A DNA stretch of 15,349 bases, taken from the NCBI GenBank assembly GCA_945874855.1, contig CAMCIP010000027.1, positions 1-15,349 of the forward strand. The letters are read 5' to 3'. Source of the stretch: Brevundimonas vancanneytii. GTDB lineage: Bacteria > Pseudomonadota > Alphaproteobacteria > Caulobacterales > Caulobacteraceae. This document shows, one piece after another, positions 6,963 to 13,695 of this stretch. The stretch's first letter is position 1; the number at the start of each line of letters is the position of its first letter. Below the pieces are notes generated by a model. It did no database searches and had not been told where the DNA came from. It worked only from the letters and a program-made list of their open reading frames with translations. The position numbers were made by a program, and so were the translations under genes.

Positions 6963-8300
6963 ATGACCCGTCGCGCCGCCATCATCCTCGCCGCCGGCCA
7001 GGGCACCCGCATGAAGTCGGGCCTGCCCAAGGTGCTGCACCCCGTCGGTGGCCGCGCCATGCTGGACCACGCCATCGACGCCGCCGAGGGCCTCGGCTGC
7101 GAGCGGGTCATCGTGGTGGTCGGCAACCACTCGCCCGAGGTGCGCGCCCACGTCGAGAAGCGGCTGGGCGCCGCGGCCATCGCGGTCCAGGATCCGCCGC
7201 TGGGCACCGGTCATGCCGTCCTCGCCGCCCGCGACCTGATGGCCGACTTCGACGGCCAGGTCATCGTCACCTATGGCGACGTGCCCCTGCTCAAGGCCGC
7301 CGACATCGCCCCGGCCTTCGGCGACGCCCTGACCGTGGTCGGGTTCGAGGCGCGCGACGCCACCGGCTACGGCCGCCTGCTGATCGACGCCGATGGCGGG
7401 CTGGAGGCCATCGTCGAGCACAAGGAGGCTTCGCCCGACCAGCTGCGCGTCACCGCCTGCAACTCCGGCGTCATGGCCGCGCCTTCGCGCCTGCTGTTCG
7501 AGCTGCTGGCCGAGGTCCGCAACGACAATGCCCAGGGCGAATACTATCTGACCGACGTCGTCGCCCTGGCCCGGGCCCGCGGCGAACCGGCCCGCGCCGT
7601 CTTCGCCGGCGAGGATGCGGTCATGGGCGTCAATGCCCAGGGCGAACTGGCCCAGGCCGAGGCCCTGTTCCAGAAGGTGCGGCGCGAGGAGCTGCTGGCC
7701 TCCGGCGTGCGCATGCCCGCCCCCGAAACCGTCTTCGTCAGCTGGGACACGGTGGTCGAGCCCGGCGCGGTGATCGAGCCCTATGTCGTCTTCGGCCCGG
7801 GCGCCTTGGTCCGCGCGGGCGCGAAGATCCGCGCCTTCAGTCACGTCGAGGGCGCAGACGTCGGCCCGGGCGCCGAGGTCGGCCCCTATGCCCGCCTCCG
7901 TCCCGGCGCCGTGCTGGGGGACAAGGCCAAGGTCGGCAATTTCGTCGAGGTCAAGAACGTCACCATGGGCGCGGGCGCCAAGGCCAACCACCTGTCCTAT
8001 CTGGGCGACGGGGCCGTGGGGGCGGGGGCCAACATCGGCGCGGGCACCATCTTCTGTAACTACGACGGCTTCTTCAAACACCGCACCGAGGTGGGGCAGG
8101 GGGCCTTCGTCGGCTCCAACAGCTCGCTGGTCGCGCCCGTGACCATCGGCGCGGGGGCCATGGTCGGATCCGGCTCCGTGGTGACCCAGGACGTCGCCCC
8201 CGGCGACCTGGCCCTGGCCCGCTCCAAACAGCAGGCCCTGCCCGGCTGGGCGGCGCGCTTCATGGAGACGATGCGGGCGAAGAAGGCGGCGAAGGGCTGA
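6963..8300 (+). CDS. glmU: Bifunctional UDP-GlcNAc pyrophosphorylase/glucosamine-1-phosphate acetyltransferase
   Basis: GlmU (445 residues) acetylates glucosamine-1-phosphate and then couples GlcNAc-1-phosphate to UTP, giving the UDP-GlcNAc needed for peptidoglycan and lipid A. The N-terminal uridyltransferase half opens with ILAAGQGTRMKSGLPKVLHP (8-27), carrying R16 and K23, and has the metal-binding D106 in TYGDVPLL. From about residue 260 the protein is a left-handed beta helix of hexapeptide repeats, with the acetyltransferase catalytic histidine H343 in KANHLSYLGD and the IGAGT...CNYDG segment after it. The frame is open upstream to 6594, but ATG 6963 has GGAG five bases before it and begins right at the nucleotide-binding motif. 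Length is slightly under the roughly 456 of E. coli GlmU and nothing essential is missing. It is tail to tail with the next gene, with six bases between stops. Confidence 0.97.
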   Translation: MTRRAAIILAAGQGTRMKSGLPKVLHPVGGRAMLDHAIDAAEGLGCERVIVVVGNHSPEVRAHVEKRLGAAAIAVQDPPLGTGHAVLAARDLMADFDGQVIVTYGDVPLLKAADIAPAFGDALTVVGFEARDATGYGRLLIDADGGLEAIVEHKEASPDQLRVTACNSGVMAAPSRLLFELLAEVRNDNAQGEYYLTDVVALARARGEPARAVFAGEDAVMGVNAQGELAQAEALFQKVRREELLASGVRMPAPETVFVSWDTVVEPGAVIEPYVVFGPGALVRAGAKIRAFSHVEGADVGPGAEVGPYARLRPGAVLGDKAKVGNFVEVKNVTMGAGAKANHLSYLGDGAVGAGANIGAGTIFCNYDGFFKHRTEVGQGAFVGSNSSLVAPVTIGAGAMVGSGSVVTQDVAPGDLALARSKQQALPGWAARFMETMRAKKAAKG

Positions 8301-8306
8301 GCGGGC

Positions 8307-8837
8307 TCAGTCCGGAACGGCGTAATAGCCGTTCGGGATGCGCCGGCAGTCTGGAGCCAGGGCGTGCACGAGAAGATCGGCGGGCGGTGCGCCGGTCGCT
8401 TGATCGACCACCCCCGTCGTGCAGTCGCCGCCGTTGAACCGCTGCGCCAGGGCATAGTCTCCGCCCGACCGGGGCGTGAAGCTGATCAGATTGGTGCACC
8501 CCGTCACGACCGTATAGGCGGCGCGAGGCTGCCCATAGATTTCCGCCAGCAGGTGCGTCCTCTCCCCGCCGGCAAGCCTGAAGGTCGAGGAGGTCTGCCC
8601 GGCGAAGATCTTCGACATGGGGTCGAAGGCCGCGATTTTCAGGACTTCGTCGCAGTCGATGCCGGACGTCCATGAGAGGATCTGCCCCGTGCCATAGGTG
8701 CCCAGCTCCGGGTCCCGCACAAAGCTGACGCGGGCGGCGTCTGCGCTGTCCGCGGGCTGCACGAAGACTGTTTCGCAGGCGCCGCACGCCAGGGCGGCGG
8801 CCGTTGCCGAAATGATCGCAGCGCAACGCTTTCCCAT
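8307..8837 (-). CDS. Small exported protein, possible lipoprotein, function unknown
   Basis: I do not recognise this 176-residue protein. It begins MGKRCAAIISATAAALACGA, a short basic start and a hydrophobic stretch typical of a signal peptide. Cysteines at 18 (after ALA) and 21 could be lipidated, though neither has a classical leucine at -3, so a lipoprotein is possible but not certain. The mature part holds four cysteines (62, 114, 139, 164), enough for two disulfides in the periplasm. It ends PNGYYAVPD. The start is well supported: GGGGGAAGG lies a few bases before ATG 8837, whereas the frame's open extension to 9515 lies antisense to rpiA. Hand-counted GC is about 60-67 percent, lower than glmU. 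It sits between glmU and rpiA on the opposite strand and is divergent from rpiA across 66 bases. Confidence 0.8.
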   Translation of the reverse strand: MGKRCAAIISATAAALACGACETVFVQPADSADAARVSFVRDPELGTYGTGQILSWTSGIDCDEVLKIAAFDPMSKIFAGQTSSTFRLAGGERTHLLAEIYGQPRAAYTVVTGCTNLISFTPRSGGDYALAQRFNGGDCTTGVVDQATGAPPADLLVHALAPDCRRIPNGYYAVPD

Positions 8838-8903
8838 CCCACCTTCCCCCGATAAAGCCAGCGCAACGCACCACGCATCGGCGGACGCCGCAAGAGAACC
8901 CAG

Positions 8904-9587
8904 ATGTCCGACCTCCAGAAACGCCAAGCCGGCGAAGCCGCCGCCCTCCGCGTCGAGGCGGGCATGGTCGTGGGCCTCGGCACCGGCTCCACCGCCGCCT
9001 GGTTCGTCCGGGCCCTGGCGTCCCGCAACCTCCCGGACCTGCGCTGCGTCCCGACGTCCGAGGCCACCGCCGACCTGGCCCGCGAACTGGGCCTGACCCT
9101 GTCGACCCTCGACGACACCCCCCGCATCGACCTGACCGTCGACGGCGCCGACGAGATCGGCCCGGGTCTCGCCCTGATCAAGGGCGGCGGCGCGGCCCTG
9201 CTGCGCGAGAAGCTGGTGTGGGAGGCCTCCGCCCGCTGCCTCGTCATCGCCGACGCCGCCAAGGTCGTGCCCCACCTCGGCGCCTTCCCCCTGCCGATCG
9301 AGGTCGTCGCCTTCGGCCACAAGACCACCGGCAACCGCATCGCCGACGTCCTGATCGACCACGATGTGGCCATGCCTGCCCGTGTCCGCAGCGCCGAGCG
9401 TGGGCTGGTCCGCACTGACGGCGGCAATCTGATCTATGACGCGAAATGCGGAGTGATCCACGACCCCGCCCGCCTCGCCGACGATCTGAAGCTGGTCACC
9501 GGCGTGGTCGAACACGGCCTGTTCCTCGATCTCGCGGACGAGGCGATCATCGGCGGGGATGAGGGCGTGGAGACGCTGACGCCCTAG
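8904..9587 (+). CDS. rpiA: Ribose-5-phosphate isomerase A
   Basis: RpiA (227 residues) interconverts ribose 5-phosphate and ribulose 5-phosphate in the non-oxidative pentose phosphate pathway, in the cytoplasm. The phosphate-binding loop GLGTGSTA is at 24-31. The catalytic region has D80 and D83 in TVDGADEI, K93 in IKGGGAALLREK, and the general-base glutamate at position 102 (family E103). The C-terminal GVVEHGLFLDLADEAIIG segment is typical. Length equals the family norm. ATG 8904 begins at the usual SDLQKRQAGEAA lead helix, with only a weak purine stretch (CAAGAGAA) upstream as ribosome binding site. A six-pair hairpin overlaps the stop codon, and gor follows on the same strand after 116 bases. 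Confidence 0.97.
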   Translation: MSDLQKRQAGEAAALRVEAGMVVGLGTGSTAAWFVRALASRNLPDLRCVPTSEATADLARELGLTLSTLDDTPRIDLTVDGADEIGPGLALIKGGGAALLREKLVWEASARCLVIADAAKVVPHLGAFPLPIEVVAFGHKTTGNRIADVLIDHDVAMPARVRSAERGLVRTDGGNLIYDAKCGVIHDPARLADDLKLVTGVVEHGLFLDLADEAIIGGDEGVETLTP

Positions 9588-9601
9588 CCTTGCCGAAGGC
9601 T
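9586..9601 (+). other. Hairpin overlapping the rpiA stop codon
   Basis: AGCCTT (9586-9591) pairs exactly with AAGGCT (9596-9601) around a GCCG loop, starting inside the TAG stop. A second perfect hairpin, GCCCGG with CCGGGC around CCGT, follows at 9618-9633. Neither is directly followed by a T run; the nearest is six Ts at 9679-9684. They may protect or end the rpiA transcript, but they are not classical intrinsic terminators, and short GC hairpins arise easily by chance here. Confidence 0.3.
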
Positions 9602-9653
9602 GCGGCGGCGCCTAAGTGCCCGGCCGTCCGGGCGGGTCACAAGGCCGCAAATA

Positions 9654-9677
9654 GACTCGATCGACTCGATCGACTCG
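9654..9677. repeat. Tandem 9-bp repeat carrying three GANTC methylation sites upstream of gor
   Basis: The unit GACTCGATC occurs twice in a row and is followed by a partial third copy, GACTCG, giving 2.7 units. Each copy starts with GACTC, a GANTC site, at 9654, 9663 and 9672. GANTC is the target of the cell-cycle methyltransferase CcrM in Caulobacter and related alphaproteobacteria. The array ends 26 bases before the gor start, right before a six-T run, where promoter or leader elements are expected. The repeat is directly visible; a regulatory role through CcrM and GcrA is inference. Confidence 0.85.
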
Positions 9678-9703
9678 CTTTTTTCCGGCCCTGGAGTGAT
9701 CCG

Positions 9704-11101
9704 ATGACCGCCTACGACTACGACCTCTTCGTCATCGGCGCCGGTTCCGGCGGGGTCCGCGCGGCGCGGCTGGCGGCGCTGGACGGCAAGCGGGTGGGGG
9801 TGGCCGAGGAGCATCGGGCCGGCGGCACCTGCGTCATCCGCGGCTGCGTGCCCAAGAAATTCATGGTCATGGCGTCGGAGGTCAGCCACGCGCTGGAGAT
9901 TGCCGAAGGCTATGGCTGGACCCTCGAGGGGGCGACCTTCGACTGGCCCAAATTCCTCGAGACCAAGGACGTCGAGATCGCCCGCCTGTCGGGCATCTAC
10001 GCCGCCAATCTGGGCAAGGCGGGCGCCGATCTGATCCACGGCCGCGCGGTGCTGCGCGACGCCCACACGGTCGAGATTCTGGCGCGGGAGGGTGAGGCAC
10101 CCCGCACCTTCACCGCCGACAAGATCCTGATCGCCACCGGGGGCCGGCCCTGGGTGCCGCCCGAGCTGCCGGGCGTGGAGCACGCCATCACCTCGGAGCA
10201 GGCCTTCCACCTGCCGGAGTTGCCCGAACGCATCCTGATCGCCGGCGGCGGCTATATCGCCGTGGAGTTCGCCGGCATCTTCGCCGGCCTGGGGGTCGAG
10301 ACCACCCTGATCTATCGCGGGCCCAACATTCTGCGCGGCTTCGACGACGACGTCCGCGCCCATCTGGCCGCCGAGATCGAGAAGCGCGGCGTCAAGGTCA
10401 TCCTGGGCTGCCAGCACGACCGCCTGGAGAAGACCGCGACGGGCATCGTCAACCACCTCTCCAACAGCATGGCCCTGGAGACGGACGTGGTCATGTTCGC
10501 CACCGGCCGCATCCCCTACGTCCGGGATCTGGGGCTGGAGACGGCCGGGGTCGAGCTGACCGACGCGGGGGCGATCAAGGTCGACGAATGGTCGCGCACC
10601 ACGGTCGACAATATCTGGGCCATCGGCGACGTCACCGACCGCATGAACCTGACGCCCGTGGCCATCCGCGAGGCGGTGGCCTTCCACTCCACCGTCTTCC
10701 GCGACCAGCCCCTCCGGTTCGACTATGAGGCGGTGGCCACCGCCGTCTTCAGCCAGCCGCCGGTCGGCACCGTGGGCCTGTCCGAGCCTGAGGCCCGTCG
10801 CGCCTGCGCCCGGGGCGTGGACGTCTACATGACCCGCTTCCGACCCATGAAATACGCCTTCACCGGCTCCGACGAGCGCATGCTGATGAAGCTGGTCGTG
10901 GATCGTGACACCCAGCGGGTGGTCGGCGTCCACATCGTCGGCCCCGAAGCGCCGGAGATCATCCAGCTGGCCGCCATCGCCGTGAAGGCCGGCCTGACCA
11001 AGGCCCAGTGGGACGCCACCTGCGCGGTCCACCCGACCGTGGCCGAGGAACTGGTGACGATGCGCGAGCCGGTTCGTCCCGACCAGACCTCAATGGGCTG
11101 A
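9704..11101 (+). CDS. gor: Glutathione-disulfide reductase
   Basis: Gor (465 residues) is a cytoplasmic FAD-dependent homodimer that reduces glutathione disulfide with NADPH, keeping the thiol pool reduced. The FAD-binding GAGSGG is at 12-17 and the redox-active disulfide is C43/C48 in GGTCVIRGCVPKK, the pattern of glutathione rather than lipoamide or mercuric reductases. The second Rossmann motif GGGYIA (181-186) is followed by R205 and R211 (IYRGPNILRGFD), the arginines that favour NADPH over NADH. The C-terminal HPTVAEE motif supplies the H443-E448 catalytic pair. The frame is open back to 9590, but ATG 9704 has GGAG seven bases upstream and begins right before the FAD strand. It follows rpiA after a 116-base gap with a GANTC repeat, so it probably has its own promoter there. 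Its stop is three bases from that of the next, opposing gene. Confidence 0.96.
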   Translation: MTAYDYDLFVIGAGSGGVRAARLAALDGKRVGVAEEHRAGGTCVIRGCVPKKFMVMASEVSHALEIAEGYGWTLEGATFDWPKFLETKDVEIARLSGIYAANLGKAGADLIHGRAVLRDAHTVEILAREGEAPRTFTADKILIATGGRPWVPPELPGVEHAITSEQAFHLPELPERILIAGGGYIAVEFAGIFAGLGVETTLIYRGPNILRGFDDDVRAHLAAEIEKRGVKVILGCQHDRLEKTATGIVNHLSNSMALETDVVMFATGRIPYVRDLGLETAGVELTDAGAIKVDEWSRTTVDNIWAIGDVTDRMNLTPVAIREAVAFHSTVFRDQPLRFDYEAVATAVFSQPPVGTVGLSEPEARRACARGVDVYMTRFRPMKYAFTGSDERMLMKLVVDRDTQRVVGVHIVGPEAPEIIQLAAIAVKAGLTKAQWDATCAVHPTVAEELVTMREPVRPDQTSMG

Positions 11102-11104
11102 GCC

Positions 11105-12247
11105 TCAGGTCTCGCGATAGGGTGAGCCCTCGGCGCGGAGCATGGCGATGTGCGCCGCCACGGCGGGCCGTTCGCCCTCGAGGAACTGCGCCACCGCCGC
11201 CCTCAGCCCCGGGTGGCCGATCCAGTGGGCCGAGAAGACCGCCTCCGGGAGATAGCCGCGCCCCATCTTGTGCTCGCCCTGCGCCCCCGCCTCGACCCGG
11301 CCCAGCCCCCGCGACAGGGCGAACTCGATGGCCTGGTAGTAGCAGAGCTCGAAATGCAGGAAGGGTCGGTCGATCAGCGCCCCCCACTGGCGGCCGTACA
11401 GGGCGTCGCGGCCAATGAAGTTCAGGGCCCCGGCCACGGGCACATCGTCGTCGAAGGCCATGACCAGGGCGATCCGGTCCGCCATCGTCTCGCCGATGCG
11501 GGCGAAGAAGTCCCGCGTCAGATAGGGCCGCCCCCACTTCCGTCCGCCCGTATCGATGTAGAAGGCGAAAAAGGCGTCCCAATGCTCGGATTTAATGTCA
11601 CTTCCGGTCAGGACCCGGATGTCCAGATCCGCCTGGGCTTCGCGCCGTTCCCGCCGGATCGACTTGCGTCGCCCGGACGACAGGGCGGCCAGGAACCCCT
11701 CGAAATCGCCATAGCCGCGGTCGCGCCAGATGTACTGCAGATCCTGCCGCTGCAGCAGGCCGGCCTCTCCCATCCAGTCCCAGTCGCCGGCCGTGGGGAA
11801 GGTCACATGCAACGACGAGACGCCCGACCGCTCGGCCAGCCCGACCGCGCCCTGCAGCAGGCCGTCCCGCACCTGTCCGGCGTCCGCGCCCGGGGCGACC
11901 AGTAGGCGCGGACCGGTCACGGGGGTGAAGGGCACGGCCGACAGCAGCTTGGGATAGTAGTTCCCGCCCGCCCGCTCATAGGCGTCGGCCCAGCTGTGGT
12001 CGAAGACGTACTCGCCCTGCGAATGGCCCTTGAGCCACAGGGGCATGGCCCCGATCAGCCGACCGTCCTCTTCCAGCGTCAGGTGCCGCCCGGCCCAGCC
12101 CTGGGTCGGCACGGCGCTGCCCGACGCCTCGCAGGCGTCGAGGAAGTCAAAGCCCAGGAACGGATCGCCCGTGGGCGCGGCCAGGGCGTCCCAGGCCTCG
12201 CGCCCGATCCCGGCGACCGTGGCGTGGACGCGGACGGTGAGGCTCAC
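11105..12247 (-). CDS. COG3146/FemAB-like (PF04339, DUF482) predicted N-acyltransferase
   Basis: This 380-residue protein matches the COG3146 family, a GNAT-fold group related to FemAB peptidoglycan aminoacyltransferases. The family hallmark is near the N-terminus: a PFLGFDFLDACEASGS segment (29-44), a TQGWAGRHL turn and an IGAMPLWLK strand. Later typical segments are FDHSWADAYERAG, the charged SGRRKSIRRER stretch, INTGGRKWG-like YIDTGGRKWGRPYL, and FLHFELCYYQAIEFA. No signal peptide is visible, so it should be cytoplasmic. The substrate of this family is not established; a cell-wall or lipid-linked precursor has been proposed by analogy. The GTG start at 12247 overlaps the stop of the upstream RidA-family gene in a GTGA junction, so the two are almost certainly co-transcribed and translationally coupled. 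Confidence 0.85.
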   Translation of the reverse strand: MSLTVRVHATVAGIGREAWDALAAPTGDPFLGFDFLDACEASGSAVPTQGWAGRHLTLEEDGRLIGAMPLWLKGHSQGEYVFDHSWADAYERAGGNYYPKLLSAVPFTPVTGPRLLVAPGADAGQVRDGLLQGAVGLAERSGVSSLHVTFPTAGDWDWMGEAGLLQRQDLQYIWRDRGYGDFEGFLAALSSGRRKSIRRERREAQADLDIRVLTGSDIKSEHWDAFFAFYIDTGGRKWGRPYLTRDFFARIGETMADRIALVMAFDDDVPVAGALNFIGRDALYGRQWGALIDRPFLHFELCYYQAIEFALSRGLGRVEAGAQGEHKMGRGYLPEAVFSAHWIGHPGLRAAVAQFLEGERPAVAAHIAMLRAEGSPYRET

Positions 12248-12702
12248 CGCACCTCGACGATCGCGTCGATCTCGACGGCGAAATTCAGCGGCAGGCGATA
12301 GACGCCCACGGCCGAGCGGGCGTGACGGCCCTTGTCGCCGAACACTTCAACCATCAGGTCCGAACAGCCGTTGATGACGGCGGGAATGGCCGAGAAGTCG
12401 GGCCCGGCCTGGACGAAGCCGCCCAGTTTGACGATCCGCTCGACCCGTTCCAGGTCGCCGTCCAGCGCCGCCGACATCTGGGCCAGAAGGTTGACGCCGC
12501 ACATGCGCGCCGCCTCCTTCGCCCGCTCCGGCGTCACCTCCACGCCCACCGTGCCCAGCACCCCGCCGGCCGCATCGTTCGACAGCTGGCCCGAGATGTG
12601 GACCAGGTTCCCGCTGCGCACCCACGGCACATAGTTGGCCACCGCCCTGGCGGGTTCGGGCAGGACGATGCCCAGTTCGGACAGGCGGGCGGACACGGAC
12701 AT
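12244..12702 (-). CDS. RidA (YjgF/YER057c/UK114) family protein
   Basis: This 152-residue protein is a Rid-family member. RidA itself hydrolyses reactive enamine/imine intermediates released by PLP enzymes such as threonine dehydratase; many paralogues have other, often unknown, deaminase-like roles. The family core VRSGNLVHISGQL is at about 28-40, the GVNLLAQM helix follows, and the ligand-binding arginine that pairs with the substrate carboxylate is in HARSAVGV, corresponding to R105 of E. coli RidA. The last strand is FAVEIDAIVEV. At 152 residues it is longer than RidA (about 128) because of an N-terminal LSELGIVLPEPARAVANYVP lead, which marks a different Rid subgroup. ATG 12702 is preceded by GAGGGAG. 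It is first in a two-gene operon with the COG3146 gene, overlapping by four bases, and divergent from the 296-residue unknown. Confidence 0.9.
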   Translation of the reverse strand: MSVSARLSELGIVLPEPARAVANYVPWVRSGNLVHISGQLSNDAAGGVLGTVGVEVTPERAKEAARMCGVNLLAQMSAALDGDLERVERIVKLGGFVQAGPDFSAIPAVINGCSDLMVEVFGDKGRHARSAVGVYRLPLNFAVEIDAIVEVR

Positions 12703-12756
12703 GCAGAGGCTCCCTCAACGGACTTTGCCCGGTCATAGCGGCCCCGGCGCGGCGCG

Positions 12757-12787
12757 TCACCGGCCTTAACGGACCGCTCACCGGCCT
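12757..12787. repeat. 10-bp direct repeat at 21-bp spacing in a divergent promoter region
   Basis: TCACCGGCCT occurs at 12757-12766 and again at 12778-12787, starts 21 bases apart, close to two turns of the helix. Both copies lie in the 102-base gap between the divergent RidA-family gene and the 296-residue unknown. Same-face direct repeats of this kind can be binding sites for a transcription factor dimer. The repeat is directly seen; function is inference and the GC-rich background lowers its significance. Confidence 0.45.
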
Positions 12788-12804
12788 GTGTCATCTTGCC
12801 CGCC

Positions 12805-13695
12805 ATGGACATGAGACCGAACCCCGTCGAGGCGTCCCTGCACGCCGTCATCGCCCGGATGAGCGACGCCGACCGCGCCCGCGTCGACGCCGCGATCGAC
12901 CCCGCCGCCGCCCGCGCCACGGCCGCGGCGACCCACTGGAATTTCGACCTGCCGGCCCGGGAGGTCGACGCCGTTCTGGGCGAGGGGGCGACCGACGACG
13001 CCCGCCGCGGCCTGATCGCCGTCTGGACCCTCGGCCTCATGGACCGCGCCCGCGCCGCCGGCCTGCCGCAGGCGGTGATGGACCTCTATCCCTACTGGAT
13101 CGAACAGACCGCCGCGTTCCTTCTGGGTGACGAGGGCGACTACGACCGCGACTTCTGGGCCAAGGACGTGCGCTTCGCCCTGGCCCTGTCGGTGCCGGGC
13201 GCGAAGAGCCAGATCATCGATCTGTCCTCGCCGATGGGCCCGGGCGAGAGCGTCCGTCACGCCCTTTCGGGTCGGGGCATTGAGCCTCTGGTCAACTATG
13301 TGCGCCACGGGGCGAACCGGCCCTGGCTCCAGGTCCACACCGAGAGCCGCCACCTCGAGGACTTCAACGAGGACGGCTGGAACCGCGCCTGGGCCACCGC
13401 CGCCGAGATCTGCAAGGTTCGGCCGGATCTGGCCGGCATGATCGGCTCCAGCTGGTTCTACGATCCGCCGCTGGAGACCATCAGCCCGCGCCTCGCCCAC
13501 CTGCGCCTGAACCCGCTCAACGGCGGCGCCTGGATGGTCCATCAGGGGCCTGGCGAGATCCACACCCAGCGCGCCGCCGCCTCGCCCGGCAGCCGTCGCG
13601 CCCTGATCGAAAGCGGCCAGTATGTGGCCCGCAGCTGGCTGGTCGCCTGGCCGCGCAAGGCGCTGATCGCCTGGGCGGACACGCGCACGGCCTGA
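12805..13695 (+). CDS. Unrecognised 296-residue protein
   Basis: I do not recognise this protein. It begins MDMRPNPVEASLHAVIARMS and reads without interruption to TGA 13693-13695. The N-terminal third is rich in Ala, Arg and Asp and probably helical. The rest is rich in aromatic residues with marked clusters: YPYWIEQT, DRDFWAKDVRFAL, HLEDFNEDGWNRAWATAAE, GSSWFYDPPLE and GGAWMVHQGPGE. The conserved look of the His/Glu/Asp groups (VHTESRHLEDF, then HQGPGEIHTQRAA) hints at an enzyme or metal site, but no known motif is complete. No signal peptide or membrane helix is evident. A TTG at 12796 and an ATG at 12811 are alternative starts; none has a Shine-Dalgarno sequence, so a leaderless transcript is possible. 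Its stop abuts that of the polysaccharide deacetylase with no base between them. Confidence 0.82.
   Translation: MDMRPNPVEASLHAVIARMSDADRARVDAAIDPAAARATAAATHWNFDLPAREVDAVLGEGATDDARRGLIAVWTLGLMDRARAAGLPQAVMDLYPYWIEQTAAFLLGDEGDYDRDFWAKDVRFALALSVPGAKSQIIDLSSPMGPGESVRHALSGRGIEPLVNYVRHGANRPWLQVHTESRHLEDFNEDGWNRAWATAAEICKVRPDLAGMIGSSWFYDPPLETISPRLAHLRLNPLNGGAWMVHQGPGEIHTQRAAASPGSRRALIESGQYVARSWLVAWPRKALIAWADTRTA

Noticed and set aside
6885..8081. Long minus-strand ORF of 398 codons opposite glmU
   Set aside because: High-GC antisense shadow; its Gly/Ala/Asp/His-rich translation has no domain and glmU is fully supported.
9584..11032. Minus-strand ORF of 482 codons opposite gor
   Set aside because: Antisense shadow of gor; low-complexity translation with no recognisable motif.
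12778..13563. Minus-strand ORF of 261 codons opposite the 296-residue unknown
   Set aside because: The plus frame has globular, aromatic-rich clusters while the minus frame gives typical Val/Gly/Arg shadow composition, so the plus frame was preferred.
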